64,000 nucleotides of DNA from Diadema setosum (GCA_033980235.1 CM067067.1:8144047-8208046); one strand, 5' to 3'; shown: positions 1 through 12,408, counted from the stretch's first letter. Translations and numbers: made by a program. The notes: generated by a model not told the origin, from the letters alone.

Positions 1-430
1 TATTGGTTAAGATGAGGATTCAGTTTGTAATATTTTGCGAGATCCTGAGAAACCATTTCATGAAATTTTACAAAGCATACTATCTACAAACCTAAGAGGA
101 GTTCAAAGGTAATTCTATGAAAATCGGTTTTGAAATGGATGATATGTCCAAAAACAAAGTATGTTAAAACAAATCTTTATTCACCATTCCGTGTCGTTTG
201 TGAGAACATTCTTGAGTTGTGTTGAACACGGTCAAACATGAAATTGAAGGGATGGTACAGTATTGGGTGAAAATACCTCATGAGGATTCAGCTTGTAATA
301 TTTTGCGAGATCCTGAGGAACCATTTCACAAAATTTTTCAAAGTATACAATCTACAATCCTAAGAGTTTGTTCAAAGTTAATTCTATGAAACTTGGTTTT
401 GAAATGGATGAGAAATCCAAAAACAAAGTA
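1..430. repeat. Two-copy tandem repeat, period about 270 bp
   Basis: Positions 1-175 and about 270-430 are two diverged direct copies. Both contain a stretch reading gaggattcag, tgtaatattttgcgagatcc, accatttca, then an ending with tccaaaaacaaag. No reading frame is preserved in either copy. From 431 to 822 I see only AT-rich non-coding sequence leading to the first exon. Confidence 0.75.
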
Positions 431-822
431 ACACAAACCGATTCTAATAAAAGTTGGTTCCCACCTATTAGGATCGCTTTGTTTTGCGTGCCATTGTCAA
501 ACCAATTTTAATCAAATAGACTTTGAATTCCCCTTAGAATTATATGAATCCTTCACATTGCATATGAGGTTTCTCATTATCTTAAAGAATCATTCTAAAA
601 AGACCATTGGAAACCTGGAGCTTTAAATCTTAACCGAAACTGCACCATCCCTTTAAAGGAACACTGCAGTACGACAATCCGTCTGTCCTGATATGATTTG
701 TTAAACTGTGAAGCAAGGTGAAATAACAAAATTTTAATAGTATTTTTGTGTCAACTCTTACAGGGACATGAGCAACATTCTTTTTTTATCTTTTTCAATT
801 TCTCATGTGCACAACTGCCCAG

Positions 823-985
823 ACTTGGAAGGAATATACTATTCAATACCACTTAAAGACCACCTTCGCAATGTAGACGGTCTGAGCAGTCGCCTCGGTA
901 ATCTGGTTGCCAGAGCATTGAACGTTAGTAACTCTTCGGTGCAAGCAGTACTATATAACTCTTCATTCCATATACTATCCACAGG
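823..985 (+). CDS. Locus 1 extracellular exon 1 of a membrane protein
   Basis: This is a predicted internal exon of 163 nt, entered in phase 1 and left in phase 2. A long pyrimidine tract ends in tgcccag before it, and a consensus gtaagt donor follows it. It encodes about 54 residues beginning LEGIYYSIPLKDHL, with N-glycosylation-type sequons in the NVSNSS and YNSSF region, as expected of an ectodomain. The GG at its end joins the first base of the next exon to make a glycine codon. The helix-rich then strand-rich look is loosely like an SEA-type module, but I do not recognise the family. A longer version of the exon, starting at a weaker acceptor near 764, is possible. Confidence 0.6.
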
Positions 986-2755
986 GTAAGTATATTTGAT
1001 TTTTAAGCTATCAGGGGAATTACAGAGATTGAAAAATAACTTTATGTGATTTTAAACTATAAAGATTCAACCACTTACTTCATCCAAAAATTGTTTTTGC
1101 CTTTATCCCACATTCGTTTGATATGGTATAGTTTGATTTAATAATAATGATGATAAAATTACATTTATAAGGCGACGTGTAAATCATTACTGATACTCTT
1201 GACACAGGGCCTGTAAGATATGTACTTTTTAATGATTTATGATACATTCTATATTACCTATGAAAGGGGAAGAGACATCAGAGAAATCACTTTATATATC
1301 GGGATAATCGCTTTCGCGTTCATTTCAGTTTGTTTTGATTTGGTGTGATTTCTTCATTTTTTATTTGATGTATTTTGATTTGTGTATAACAGTATTTTGA
1401 TTTATGATAGAAATGATAACAGAACCAATATGTAATTTTGAATAACAGTCAGAAAAAGTGCAAAGAAAGCAAATAAGATACGCCAAAATATGACAACAAC
1501 ATAGAAATTTCAATATTGTCAACATTTTCAGTATACAAGGAAAGAGGACAAAGAAAATATTTATTAGTGTATACAAAGGGTCATTTTAGACTAAGCAAAA
1601 GATCCATATGCTTTCAGCATGGAGTGTTCTGTTATGGAGTTGATTGAATGCTTGACGCCATTAATAGCGACTCCTTGTTCATAAGATTTTGTCAGAGTAC
1701 CCCAGAACAAACATGATAATCAAAACATTGAAGCTTTGGACACCAGACACATCAGCAAAGTAAACCTATTGTCTTAATTTACTGTCACGCATTTCAGAAC
1801 ACAAATTTTCATTTTCAGAGAATTTATTTACTATAATTTGTCGAAAAAGAGGTATCTCTAGGAACTAAGATCATCTTCTCAAAAGCTTAACTGAAATGAA
1901 GTATCTGAAGTAAATCAAGATGTGACCAAAAAAACCCTACATATTGGATTTTGAGAGTAAACCGCTATGGTTTCATGGTTTTTGAGAGCATGCCTTTTAC
2001 AGAAATCACCTCATTAGAAAGGAAAATCCCGTTGCGTAATTTCCTGCAATACACATTATCATACCCATGTTGGATAAAAACACAATTGTAGTTTAATTCA
2101 TGTTCACACGCTATAGTTCCGTTTCTTAATCACAATCGTATTTCAAATTAAGCAGCCTCGGTATGTGTGTTATCCCGGTATGTTTTAGTTTTTTAAAAAT
2201 CTGAGAGAAAAGATTTTGAGCTTAGAATTGAAACAAGTCGTTAAAATCAAGCAGACATTCTTAAACGTCTGTATTACGTGAGGGATCTCAACGGGGAAAA
2301 AAACAACAACAACGAGGAATTCAAGAGCACGGAGGCACCATTGATTATATAACTAAAACATCTCGCTCTAAATTTGAAAGGGCGCGATCGGGGGAACAAG
2401 GACATGAAGGATGACCTCGGGTCACATTTTGACGCATAGGCCTACGCAGGTTAGCTCTTGTCAAGATCCCTACCCAAGTTTCGATTTTTATGTGTTCTAT
2501 TTTTTTTTAGTAGTGACAACATTTGATTAAAAATACGCGACCCTGCCTGCAATCTTAATGTCATCTTTTTATTTCTTAATTTGTTTTGAAAATGAAAATG
2601 AGAACCAGGATTCGAACAATTTGGTGTGAGATGCAGTTCCATTCATCATGTCACTATTGAAGATTTTCAGCGTGTATCATCTGAAAGGATATTTCTTGCA
2701 AGACATTTCATTGCTCTTTGCCACCATTGATAAGCACTGCACTTTCCTGTTTCAG
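986..2755 (+). other. Intron, locus 1, between exons 1 and 2
   Basis: AT-rich sequence with no exon that I can support. The opening (ttttaagctatcagggg, then agagattgaaaaa) is recognisably similar to 32893-32960, upstream of the locus 2 copy. This shows that the duplication included intron sequence and not only exons. Confidence 0.5.
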
Positions 2756-2978
2756 ACAAGAATACACCAACATCGGCTTCTATACTTACGTCAACAACGT
2801 CCTGGCGGGAAGCGCCGATATAGGACATGGTCTGTCCACACTCAGCGTACCTGTCCAAAACGAGATCCTCTCTCCGTATGCTCTTGCCTCCTTTTCCTAT
2901 TCATCTCCACAACCGACGAAGGGGTCAGACTCGCCTTATATGACTACTGACGCAGGGTCTGGAGTAAATGAATCTTTG
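2756..2978 (+). CDS. Locus 1 extracellular exon 2 of a membrane protein
   Basis: This exon is 223 nt, phase 2 in and phase 0 out, with acceptor cctgtttcag and donor gtaaga. It encodes QEYTNIGFYTYVNNVLAGSA and continues through a GLSTLSVPVQNEILSP segment into a Ser/Pro/Thr/Gly-rich stalk ending SGVNESL. It has a paralogue of exactly the same length and phase at 34432-34654, with most residues unchanged. Conservation at protein level across 31 kb is the strongest evidence here for real coding sequence. The stalk leads directly into the transmembrane exon. The family is not recognised. Confidence 0.72.
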
Positions 2979-3557
2979 GTAAGAGCGTACGGCCTACATT
3001 ATCTCTTTATTCATCATATCCTTGAAATCGATTACATTCTGAGTAATGCACGTTTTACAAGCCCGATTGTTAATGGACTATTCTTTTCAATCAGTTATGT
3101 ATATTTTTCTGTCAACCTTGCAAAGTATACATTGTTCTTGCTTATTCAACTTTATTGTACATTATAGGTGTTATATACTTCACTATTCACACTGCATTAT
3201 GTCTTCCTTAGGAATTGATAAAGCAATATGATTCGTGTAATGTGTGCTTTGATATGTGTTTCACTGTTGTGTTGGATGGAAATCGGTAATGATGACTGAA
3301 CTGATTTGGTGGAATTGGATGGATGAAATCAGCTTGCTTTAAAGTAATGAAATGTCATGATAAAGTTTGATGAATCTCTGAACATGCTGTATGTTTCAAA
3401 TTGTGGAAAAGAAAAAAAAAAACACCAGTCAACCCATTAGAGATGTTACGTTTTTCTTAATTAAATGTAGTATACATTCTTTCTGTAAACGAAATAATGA
3501 CTTCTACCTCAAAAGCTTACTGATTTATTTCTTTTTAAATTTTCACTGTTCAAACAG
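2979..3557 (+). other. Intron, locus 1, before the transmembrane exon
   Basis: AT-rich intron. Parts of it match the corresponding locus 2 intron (34655-35240), including a tgacttctacct...aaagctt segment just upstream of the acceptor. No other feature seen. Confidence 0.45.
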
Positions 3558-3670
3558 ACTGGAGGAACAGGCAAAATTTAAGAGATCGTCATACCTATCG
3601 CGGTGATCACCGTCTTCGCGATACTCATTACACCTATCATCGTAATAATCTACAAGAGAAAAAATCGAAA
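3558..3670 (+). pseudogene. Locus 1 transmembrane exon with an in-frame stop
   Basis: A 113-nt exon-like segment, phase 0 in and phase 2 out, between acceptor caaacag and donor gtacgt. In the frame set by the upstream exon it begins TGGTG, like AGGTG in the locus 2 copy. It then meets a TAA at 3579-3581 and continues into a clear hydrophobic span of about 23 residues (EIVIPIAVITVFAILITPII) followed by the basic stop-transfer motif YKRKNRK. The frame is open on both sides of the stop, so either the locus is a recent pseudogene, the stop is a sequence error, or an alternative acceptor (taag at about 3582) skips it. Confidence 0.6.
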
Positions 3671-5458
3671 GTACGTTGGCTTGTGCGGTTGGTTTCATTT
3701 TGATGTGGTTGTCATGAGAAGGCTAATATAGCTGTATTATGATATTTTACAGAGAACAGAAATATGCATGGAGCGACAAATTTTCTTTTCTGAACAGCCC
3801 TCTTCGCCTCCATGATTCAGATTTGTTTTATATACCTCCATTATGAAGTGCCACCTTTAAAATGAGAACTAATTTAGTGTGCATGTAATGTTTGAATAAC
3901 ATTTGACAATCATGATTGCTTACAGACAAAAACGAAGAAAAGGTAAACTATTGAATTTCGGAGACATTATTACCTTTATAATTTCCGTTCTCAGGTTATC
4001 TGCCCGATGTTACCATTGTCGTTGTTAGTTGTTGTCAAATGCGACAAGGGGGACCTGAAATGTGTACATGGATTCAATTAATTAAACAAATATTAAGATG
4101 GCACATTAGAGAAGTTCCAGGAAAACCCGACGATGCGTTCAACTATCACGATTTCTCTTAATATGTGAGCGTAAAGCTATAGTGAGCTCAAGTGAGGCTA
4201 GTTGCAGCTATTATTCGTTATGAGTAAACTTTACACTTTCAGCTTTTTAATGAAAATAGCATTATGGGTTTTTCATGAAATTTTGCAGATAGCTTTCATA
4301 GAGAAACAGGATTTCAAATTGTTCAAATGGGCAACCCCCCGTCCCTTCAACAAATATTCCTGATACACACAAGAAGCTGCTTGAATAAATTCAAATATTT
4401 ACAATCATGCAGAATGACTGCATACAAGTACTGACAGCATAATTTCTATCTGTCAAGTCACAAGAGAACTGAGTCTAGCACCCTCACATATTTTGGAGCA
4501 TACAGACTAAAAAGCAACGTCATTCCTTGGGTGGAACCAATTGGATTTTGAAGAACAGGGTCTACAGATTTGATTTGATTTGATTTGATTTGATTTGATT
4601 TGATTTGATATATTTCTGCTTAATTCCGATATATCAGATATGACTGTGTACAAGTCATTTATAACAAATATTATATCGACACATATTTTTAGTACAAAAC
4701 AAAACAAGTACAAACAGCCTATGGAACTTAAACAGAAGGGTCTCCACAATTGACAATAAGCCGAGGCTTGACGGTATTCAGACCCTATACTTACCTACCC
4801 TGGATAGAATAAGGGATAGAGAGAGAGGGAAGGGTAGGGGAAAAGGGAAAATTACAGAGTGTATGTGTACCACTCCAGCTACTTTACAATAATAGTAATG
4901 ACAGATGGCATCAGTTCTTTCTGTCACTTTGTAGAAAACTGAGTCTCACTCTCTCCGTGTAATACATATGAAGACAGAATGTGTATGTACCAAAAGAACA
5001 TGAGCAATGATGAGTGTTCTTCATTATGTCTTTTATTGATTTTTGAAAGAATCAATGGGAGTTAAAGTGAAACAAAGATTTCAGTCATCGTCCCATAGAA
5101 ACCTTTTCATCATGAGATATTGATTAAGTGTGACTGTAGAGTGTGTTTGTTAGACAGTAGACATAGTTTGGTAATGAAATATATTCTTTTAGCCTCATAT
5201 TCACACGTTCATTAATATGCAAACTGTTATTCGGAGAGGACTTTTTTTTTTACATATATGGAAATTAAAAGTAAGAAAGCATATGAATAAGTCTTGACAT
5301 TATGATACACAACTACCAGCACTGCTATTAACATCACCAGGATTTAAAACATGTGCATTTCTTGGAAGTAATGAACAAATTATGTCATTTTTCGGAGAGG
5401 ACGCTTTTTGACGGAATTGAAACCATAAAAATTCAAACATGCACTGTCTGAAAATTAA
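3671..5458. other. Non-coding stretch with a TGATT microsatellite
   Basis: No exon supported. About 4566-4610 is a perfect pentanucleotide run of tttga units. Otherwise AT-rich intron-like sequence; a short purine-rich patch lies at about 4805-4850. Confidence 0.5.
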
Positions 5459-5594
5459 ATGAGTGTGGGTTACACAAATACCTTGTTTGTGCAGGGAATG
5501 AGTGAGACTTTGCAGAGGGAGTGTAATTGTTTGAGTTCAAAGTCTATTCAATTCAGTCATTTGTCACAAATTTTCGTCATTAACAATTCAAATT

Positions 5595-6235
5595 TTGTCC
5601 GTCACAATCGCGGCACATACGACAGCAAAAGCAATTTCGTTTTTAGCGATCATTTTCTTCAAATTTTCCTTCAAATTCGTCTCATATCTTTTCTGTTCTG
5701 ATTTCTTGGTTATTTCCTTTTCTTCTGCACCCGTTCACTTATCCACATGAGTAACATAAACACATGTGTAACCCACCTCCGTACACAAAAAACACAGACT
5801 CACCTCCATACACAAAAACACATACACACATACACGCACAGACACATGCGTGCGCACACACACAAAATTAAATTTTATTTCTAACGTTAAAACGGGTTTT
5901 AACTCTACCCCCTAACTTTACATGTAAAATTGTCTTCAATCATAATGTCTGAAAATGATGACTGTACAATTCATGTCTGTCTCCGTTTGTACTCTGATTA
6001 AGATGTGTTTGTATGAATGTGTGTGTGTGTCTTTTGTGGGTGGAAGGTGGGGTACATGGTCGTTTGTGCATTCTACTCTAAGTATGGAAAAGGGGAACGG
6101 TTGCAGGAAAAATTAACTTCGTGACCAAGAAATCACAACAGAAAAGATACGAAACGAATTTGAAGGAAAATTTGACGAAAATGATCGCTAAAAAACGAAA
6201 TTACTTTTGTTGCCGCAGGTCCCAATTACGGGGAA
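5595..6235. repeat. Foldback element with arms of about 115 bp
   Basis: The segment at about 5595-5716 is the inverted complement of about 6117-6235. One arm reads ...gcgatcattttcttcaaatt and the other ...aatttgacgaaaatgatcgc. The spacer is rich in CA/TG dinucleotides (5755-6060). The long basic reading frame at 6121-6396 runs through the right arm and is probably a by-product of the arm sequence, although I could not exclude a decayed element protein. Nothing is recognised in 6400-6715. Confidence 0.6.
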
Positions 6236-6716
6236 TTATTAAGTACCGATATCTATTTAGACCATACTGTGATTGGGAGGAACTTATCAAAACAAAACAA
6301 AAATGCCAAATGTATGTTATAAAACAAAACAAAAAACAATATCAAAAACACATTACTAACAAATTAAGTGCATTGGAAAAACGACTGAGATTATAATGAT
6401 TCATAGGAGTATTAAGGTAAATTTAGGGCATAACAATATGACATGGTTGATTAAAAGGGTACGATAATGGGAAAATTGTCGGAGATGTAAACAATGCACA
6501 AAAGGAGAATGCAGCTCAGAAGTCGCATTCGAGCAGGGCTCATAGAACCACGTCTGGGTAACCGACAAGCTGCCACGCTCAAGGAATTTCGAAAACATGT
6601 ATAATAAGGACTTCTGGAATGTAACATGCAGGCTGATCAATACCTGCGTTCCTGGTTAGGACCCCGCCGTACTATAAGAATACACAAGGAAAAAATGAAC
6701 AACAAATATACTATAC

Positions 6717-7464
6717 CAAGGAGGTTTAAGAGATGGAGTTCCAACTGGCTGTAATTATTCAAACAGTTGTCACTTTTCTATTGATGTACAAAAGAATTCC
6801 CCAGGTGCATCTGTGCCTTTGGTGGCGGGGTTTGATGCCGCCGTCTTGCTGAGCAATCTGAAGATTCATTTTGAACGTGAACTTAATGTTGGCTATATTT
6901 TGCTTGTTTATCTATTAAATGAAACGAAATCTCACTTAATGATAAAGCTCATTAAACAAAGGTCAATCCCTTCAAGAAATATGTGCAAAAGTGTAAATCA
7001 GAGCTGTATCATGTGAAAGTGTTTAAAACTGTACCCTCCCGGAAAGCCGGTTTTATCACTTTTCCACTTAATTCCTCCAAATAAAACTGATATGGAATAA
7101 TCTTCGAGTATAATTCTATATTAATAGATATATCAGATTAGTGGCCGGGCACGGCCAGTCGAGTAATTTTCATTTTCATTTCATCATTTTTTTGCGCAAT
7201 TTCTATTCGCGCATCCCTGTGTCTTTACCATTATATACCACCTATCTTTTATAAGTAGGGATGGCGAAAAGTAATTACCATCACAAAGACATATTTTCGT
7301 TAGAAAGTGGCTGATGATTATGCAATGAGACATGAGTCAATTGTCTTCCTATCTGCGCGGCAGATCCAGTTTGCCACATGCTTCAAATACTTTCGAGAGG
7401 CGGCATCAAACGTGACTTCAAAGGAAATACGACAGTTGTGACTCCATTCTCTTGAACCTCCTTG
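6717..7464. mobile_element. CAAGGAGG-type MITE, copy A
   Basis: This is a 748-bp element with terminal inverted repeats: CAAGGAGGTTTAAGAGATGG on the left, and its near complement ending in CCTCCTTG on the right. It has no transposase. Related copies occur at 39358-40361 and 50380-51118, with fragments at about 30745-30951 and 56373-56400. All share the segments ctggctgtaattattcaaac and cttgctgagcaatctgaag. Copy A has no clean target duplication. It abuts, and probably truncates, the LINE remnant that begins right next to it. Confidence 0.8.
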
Positions 7465-7465
7465 G

Positions 7466-8556
7466 TAGAATACATAATCCTACTCTGGAGAATTTTTTTT
7501 TTATATATAAAATAATATCTAGGTTTGTTTAATACACCGGTATTTCTGGCAATAATTCTACAAACATAGTGAACACGAGTTTCCCAAGATAAATCACTGT
7601 CGATAAAAAGATCTGAAAATTGTCTACTATTGACCTTTGACAGATCAATATCGTTTATTTTGCTAGATATAGGAAGAACGAATGGGGAACTACTAAACAA
7701 TATGCAATTATTTCTTTTCAATATTTAAAGACAATTAAAGATTGACAGAAACAAGTTCTTCAACTATCGTATATACAAAACGTGTTAGTATTTTGATGAG
7801 AAAAGAACAAACTTGTATCATCTGCGAAACAAAACAAAAAAAATCTTAGATTAGATTTTAATATTGTCAGTATACAAAATAAGCAGAAGTGGGCCTAACA
7901 GGGAACCCTGGAACACCACAAGAAATTAGTTTAGAATGAGAGTCATGGCCGTGCATACTTACAAATTGTTTTCTATTTCTTGAATAATCAGTAAATCAGT
8001 CTAACGCTCTTCCCCGTTATCGTGGTGTTTCGTACACTCTGAAAATATTGGGTAAATTTAGTTGGGTAATATTGTTGGTTGGTAGAAAAAAAAAATCATT
8101 CTGGGAAATCATCGCCCAATTGAGCTATTAGGTAATGAAACCAACATTGGGCAATTATTTTTACTTAAATTTTGGGCGAATATTTAACAACAGAATTGGT
8201 AATGTAGAGTTGGGTACTTTTTGCCCCGCTGTCGTGTAAGTGACGCATTCCCTTTTCATGTTAGGTAATTTTTGCTGCGATGGGCAACTGATATTTGGGT
8301 AGAAATTCGCCTTATATAATTTACCAACATTATTTTGCGCATTAAGCCTCGGTATTTCCTACCAGTACTTGGGTAATTTTGTTACGTTCCTTTCTAAGTT
8401 GGTAGATTTTCATGGACAAGTAAAAAAAAGTCTGTTTGCATGTGACGGTGTGTGTGTATAGGCCTACGTATGGAAGGATGGGCGAACATTACGATTTTGT
8501 AGGGGTACCAAGAATTACTATAGGGTATTCTCCGTTTTAGGAATGGGAGGGGGGAC

Positions 8557-8589
<33 letters not shown>

Positions 8590-8601
8590 TATTGTATATA
8601 T

Positions 8602-8635
<34 letters not shown>

Positions 8636-9830
8636 CAAGAGCTACATTGTGGACTTATTTTGACATACATTTCTTACGTTTCCCTTTATTCCGTCAACAC
8701 CGGAGGGGTTAAAAAATCAACATTGTGGGAGTATCTGTCTGTGGGAGCAAACTACAGGATACTCCTACAATATTGCTAGTTTGTGTTTTGTGTGTGTGTG
8801 TGTATGTGTATGTGTGTTCGTGCGTGTGTGTGTCGCTTTGTGTGCAAATACTTAGATGACACAATTTGAAACCCATTTGCTACCTGACTGGACTCGTTTA
8901 CCACTTCATTCCAGATTAAAAGCCAGTAACTAAAACATTGAAATTTTGATACCAGTTGATACCAGTTGATTTCAATTGGTTTCTACTAATTATTTTGCTC
9001 ATGAATATTCATAAGCTATTCAAATTCTCTTCGTGAAAAAGACAAAATATTATTGTTAAATTAAATATTTTTTTATGCATAACTTCAACTCGTACCTTTG
9101 ATGAGGTATTTTCATATTTTTATAATAAAAGTGTTATCTACATGGTAACTATATGTCTTAAAGAATTACAACTAAATGACCATAATTATGCGAACAAAAT
9201 ACCCTGGTACTAACTAGGTCTAGGATGTAGGCTAAGCCTAGATGTACTTGTAGGTATAGGCTTTACGACTAGCTGTAGGATTATGATAGGTTAGATAATT
9301 ATGAACAATGTCTTGACATATACATGTTCTGGTAAACACCCATACATGAAATAATTCAACACAAAATTTTTGATTAACCAAAATTCAACTTACAAAACAG
9401 TTGGAAAAATCGAAGTTGGGCAATATTCAATTGGGTAAAATTGGTTGGGCAAATCATCACCCAACTCAAAACATAACCAACTGTTGGGAAATTGCAAAGT
9501 TGGGTAAAGTCTGATTGGTTAACAGCTGTTTGACAATTTAATTTGCCCAACCACATAGCAAATTCATTACCCAACATCAGTTGGACAGATTTTAACCAAT
9601 AGTTGTGTGGACAGTATGTTGCCCAGTGTTGCTTAAAAGTTGGATATCTTTTTTGCCCAACTATTTTAAGAGTGTATCAAATGCCTTTGAGAGAATCAAG
9701 AAAAGCTCCAACAGTATGAGAAACATCATCTAATAGCATAGGCTATCTTATCAATAAACTTAAGTAATGTGTGAGGTGTACAATGTTTTTCCTAAATCCA
9801 AACTGAGAATCCTTAGGGCCTAAAAATTTT
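7466..9830 (-). pseudogene. Jockey/CR1-like LINE reverse transcriptase remnant, split by a nested element
   Basis: On the minus strand, reading from about 9830 downwards, there is a QFGFRK motif and an AFLD...KAFDT motif (RT palm entry). After the insert at 8033-9674 come a DYSRNRKQFVSMHG-type segment, SCGVP, a degraded LLGPL-like box, and at 7721-7466 the region containing SSKINDIDLSKVN and SDLSWETRVHYVCR. Order and spacing match the RT of Jockey-superfamily LINEs. Multiple frameshifts and stops make it non-functional. The 3' end is cut off by the MITE at 6717-7464. Confidence 0.75.
8033..9674. mobile_element. TIR DNA element inserted in the LINE (Tc1/mariner-like ends)
   Basis: The left end (plus strand) is CACTCTGAAAATATTGGG and the right end is the near complement of CACTCTTAAAATAGTTGGG. 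Inside, ttgggtaa / ttacccaa words recur in both orientations. It interrupts the minus-strand RT frame exactly after the KAFDT motif. Both flanks read TA, which fits a TA target duplication. No transposase is visible, so it is non-autonomous. The centre holds a CA run (8557-8587), a TA run (8600-8634) and a GT-rich patch (8785-8835). Confidence 0.72.
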
Positions 9831-10086
9831 TGCTTCAAGAAGAAACAGAGGGTACACAAATCTTTCTATATATCTTTTTAAGAGTAAAATACGACAATTA
9901 TTATTGACAAAAGCTTTTCGCCCTTTAAAAACAAAAATAGGAACAACTCTTGCAAGTTTAATTTTTTCTTCCTCGTCCAATATTCGAGTCTGCGCGAGAA
10001 AGATGCTTTTCAGTTTTATAACAGTGATAGCCATTTTCTTGATATTCGTGTCAAAACACACTGTCCACGCCTTATATTTGAACAAG

Positions 10087-10151
10087 TCTTCGGTTAATGG
10101 GCCTTCAACTCCGACCCCTTCCTTTTGAATGTCGAGCCCGGACAATGAACG
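10087..10151 (+). pseudogene. Degenerate tail exon a (locus 1)
   Basis: Aligned with exon b (11337-11396), this segment lies in a homologous intron context (tatatttgaaca before it, gtaaatatctattttat after it). The acceptor AG has moved one base, the length is 65 nt (not a multiple of three), and in the homologous frame there is a TGA at 10126-10128. One shifted frame (phase 2 in, phase 1 out) stays open, so usage cannot be excluded. Most likely it is a decayed member of the duplicated tail-exon set. Confidence 0.45.
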
Positions 10152-10169
10152 GTAAATATCTATTTTATT

Positions 10170-10335
10170 CCATTGCCGAATCCAGGTGGGGGGGGGGGGG
10201 GGGGCGCACCGTGGTTGCCCTCCTCCTTCATTTTTTATTTGTTTATTTATTTATTTGTTAAAACGAGGGGGCGGGAGCGTGCGCTCCTTTAATTTTGTAA
10301 ACTCCCCCCCCCCCCCATCCTCTACGGAATTCCTG
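10170..10335. repeat. Homopolymer-rich stretch (poly-G and poly-C runs)
   Basis: Runs of G at about 10187-10204 and C at about 10303-10316 flank a tttatttattt stretch. The edges read gaatccaggtggggg and ggaattcctggatccaccc, an inverted pair, so this is a small foldback-like repeat. A related edge (gtggcgaatccagg with a G run) occurs at 17977-18012. The intron from 10340 to 10900 holds nothing else recognised. Confidence 0.6.
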
Positions 10336-10904
10336 GATCCACCCCTGTAATTCATATTGATATCGAGTAGAGACAGAACTAGAAATGTGAAACGAGAACT
10401 GTACCCTGTGTTCAAATGACATTTCATATAGATAAGCAGATTTTAAAACGGAGACTTTGCAAAGTTTTCATTGAAATTGAATGAGGAAAATACACTTGCG
10501 GCATTTCAAAGTTTAACATCTTTCACAAGAATTGTGAGGTCATAACACCCTTACATGTACTGTGCATTGCGTAAGTTCGACCAATATAACTTTTCTGGAA
10601 AACATGTAAAACTTAACAATGCCACAACATCATTTTATTTGACCAATTTCTATGAAACTCTGAGTGTTTTCTTTGTTTGAGATCGATCTCAATGATCAAA
10701 TGCAACTGAAATAGTAAATGACTTTAACCGCTACCCACGCAGGCATTAACTCCTTTGCATCGGCAATAATATTAGTGATGCTAAATTTCACTCCCAGCGA
10801 GCAGCATGTGTAACATCCATTTTCTTGTGCATGAATACACATAAATAGAACTTTAGACAATTTTGCGATGGAACACATATACAGAAAAATGTATAAACAA
10901 GCTC

Positions 10905-11170
10905 GTCATTAGGCCCCCCCCCCCCCCCCAAAAAAAAAGGCCCGCGGGACCGACATTGCATGCATTACACCTCATCATGCATGAATGTCGGTCTCTTGGG
11001 CCTTAATATATGCATAGTGTCGAGTTTGTTGACTGTAAAGCCGTGAATCCTATTTGACCTGAAGTCAAGCTCTTGGGCCTTATTTACCTAATGTTTAACT
11101 AGTGGCTTTTATAACTCGTGGGTGTCGGATTCTTGACGTGCACCCGAAAAGGTAACTGGGCTATAAACTA
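10905..11170. repeat. Foldback minisatellite, unit 1 (GACCGACATT hairpin)
   Basis: GACCGACATT at about 10949 pairs with AATGTCGGTC at about 10985 around a short loop, next to a C run. The hairpin is followed by degenerate repeats of about 25-30 bp built on tcgagctcgtgggccttatt and ending with gtgcacccgaaaa. The same assembly lies upstream of the other tail-exon units: 11990-12180, 47560-47720, 48990-49430 and 62690-63085. Confidence 0.65.
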
Positions 11171-11336
11171 GGGGTGGTCAACTTTTTTACAGGCATGAGA
11201 GCTATAAAAGATATTCTACTTCTTTGTCCAATGTTTTAGTTTGTGCTAGAAAGATCCCTTTCAATTTTGTAACAGTGACAGCAATTGTCTTAAAATTCGT
11301 GTCGAAACGCACTGCCCACTCTTTATATTTGAACAG

Positions 11337-11396
11337 GACTTCGGATAATAGGCCTGAACATCGGAACCCTCCGGCGGAAATGACGAACAGTGTACG
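11337..11396 (+). CDS. Tail exon b (locus 1), phase 2-2 cassette
   Basis: A 60-nt predicted exon between acceptor tttgaacag and donor gtaaat. Entered and left in phase 2, it reads TSDNRPEHRNPPAEMTNSV, a polar, low-complexity stretch suited to a cytoplasmic tail. The other two frames are less consistent with the sister exons. Being symmetric, it can be skipped or included without changing frame. Flanking intron sequence matches exon a and exon c units. It is a short exon, so confidence is moderate. Confidence 0.5.
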
Positions 11397-12408
11397 GTAA
11401 ATATCTATTTTATGCATACACTGATGTCAAGAAGAGACAGGACTAGAAGAGTGAAACGAGAACTGCAGCCTGCGTTCAAATAACATTTCATATTGAATGT
11501 GGATTTTAAAACAGAGACTCTGAAATATCTTCATCAAAATTTGATGAAGATAAGACACTTGTGGCATTTCAAACTTTAAATATCTTTCCCAAGAATTGTG
11601 AGGTCATAACAACAGTCCAACAGTACTGTGCATTATGTAAGTTTGACCGATAGAATTTTTCTGGAAAATAATGTGAATCTTTACAATGCCACAACATCCT
11701 TTTATTTAAACAATTTCAACGAAACTTTGAGTGTTCTCTTGGTTTGAGATCGTTCTATTTAAAAGTCTTTCAACGCTGCCCATGCCAGCATTAAATACTT
11801 TGCATCAGCAAAAATATTATTGATGCTAATTCTCACTTCCAGTGAGCAGCATTGTGCAACATCCAGTTTCTTGTGCATGAATGCACGTGATTATTACAAG
11901 CTAGAACAAATTTGTGATGAAACACATAATTGTATATAACATTATATACACAAGCTCAACATTAGGCCATAAAAAAAAGGGCCAAGGGCCCGAACCGCGT
12001 ACATTAAACCTCGTGATGAAATGTCGGTATATTGGGCGTCCTATGCCTTAATAGAGCTTGTGGACCAATAAAGCTCGTAGGTCTCTTTGACTTATGTCGA
12101 ACTCGTGGGCCTTGTTCACTTAGTGTCTAAGCTCATGGGCTTTGTGACTCTTGGGTATCAGACTCGCAGCGTGCAACCAAAAAAAAAAAAAAAAGTGATG
12201 GGCACGGGATTTTCAACTTTGTTTACAAGCGTGAGATTCGACTTACTGGGCCATTGTTCTTGTTTCTGTTGGGAAGATGCCTTTCACTTTCAAACAATGA
12301 TTACACTTGTCTTGAAATAAGTGGCCTAACGCGCTAACAGTTCTTCAAATCTCGACAGATAGGCCCTAAGCTTTAACAGAATATAATTTTTGTTCTTGTT
12401 TCCGATAG

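Noticed and set aside
6121..6396. Basic 91-codon protein
   Set aside because: It overlaps one arm of a foldback element, and no motif or splice context is seen.
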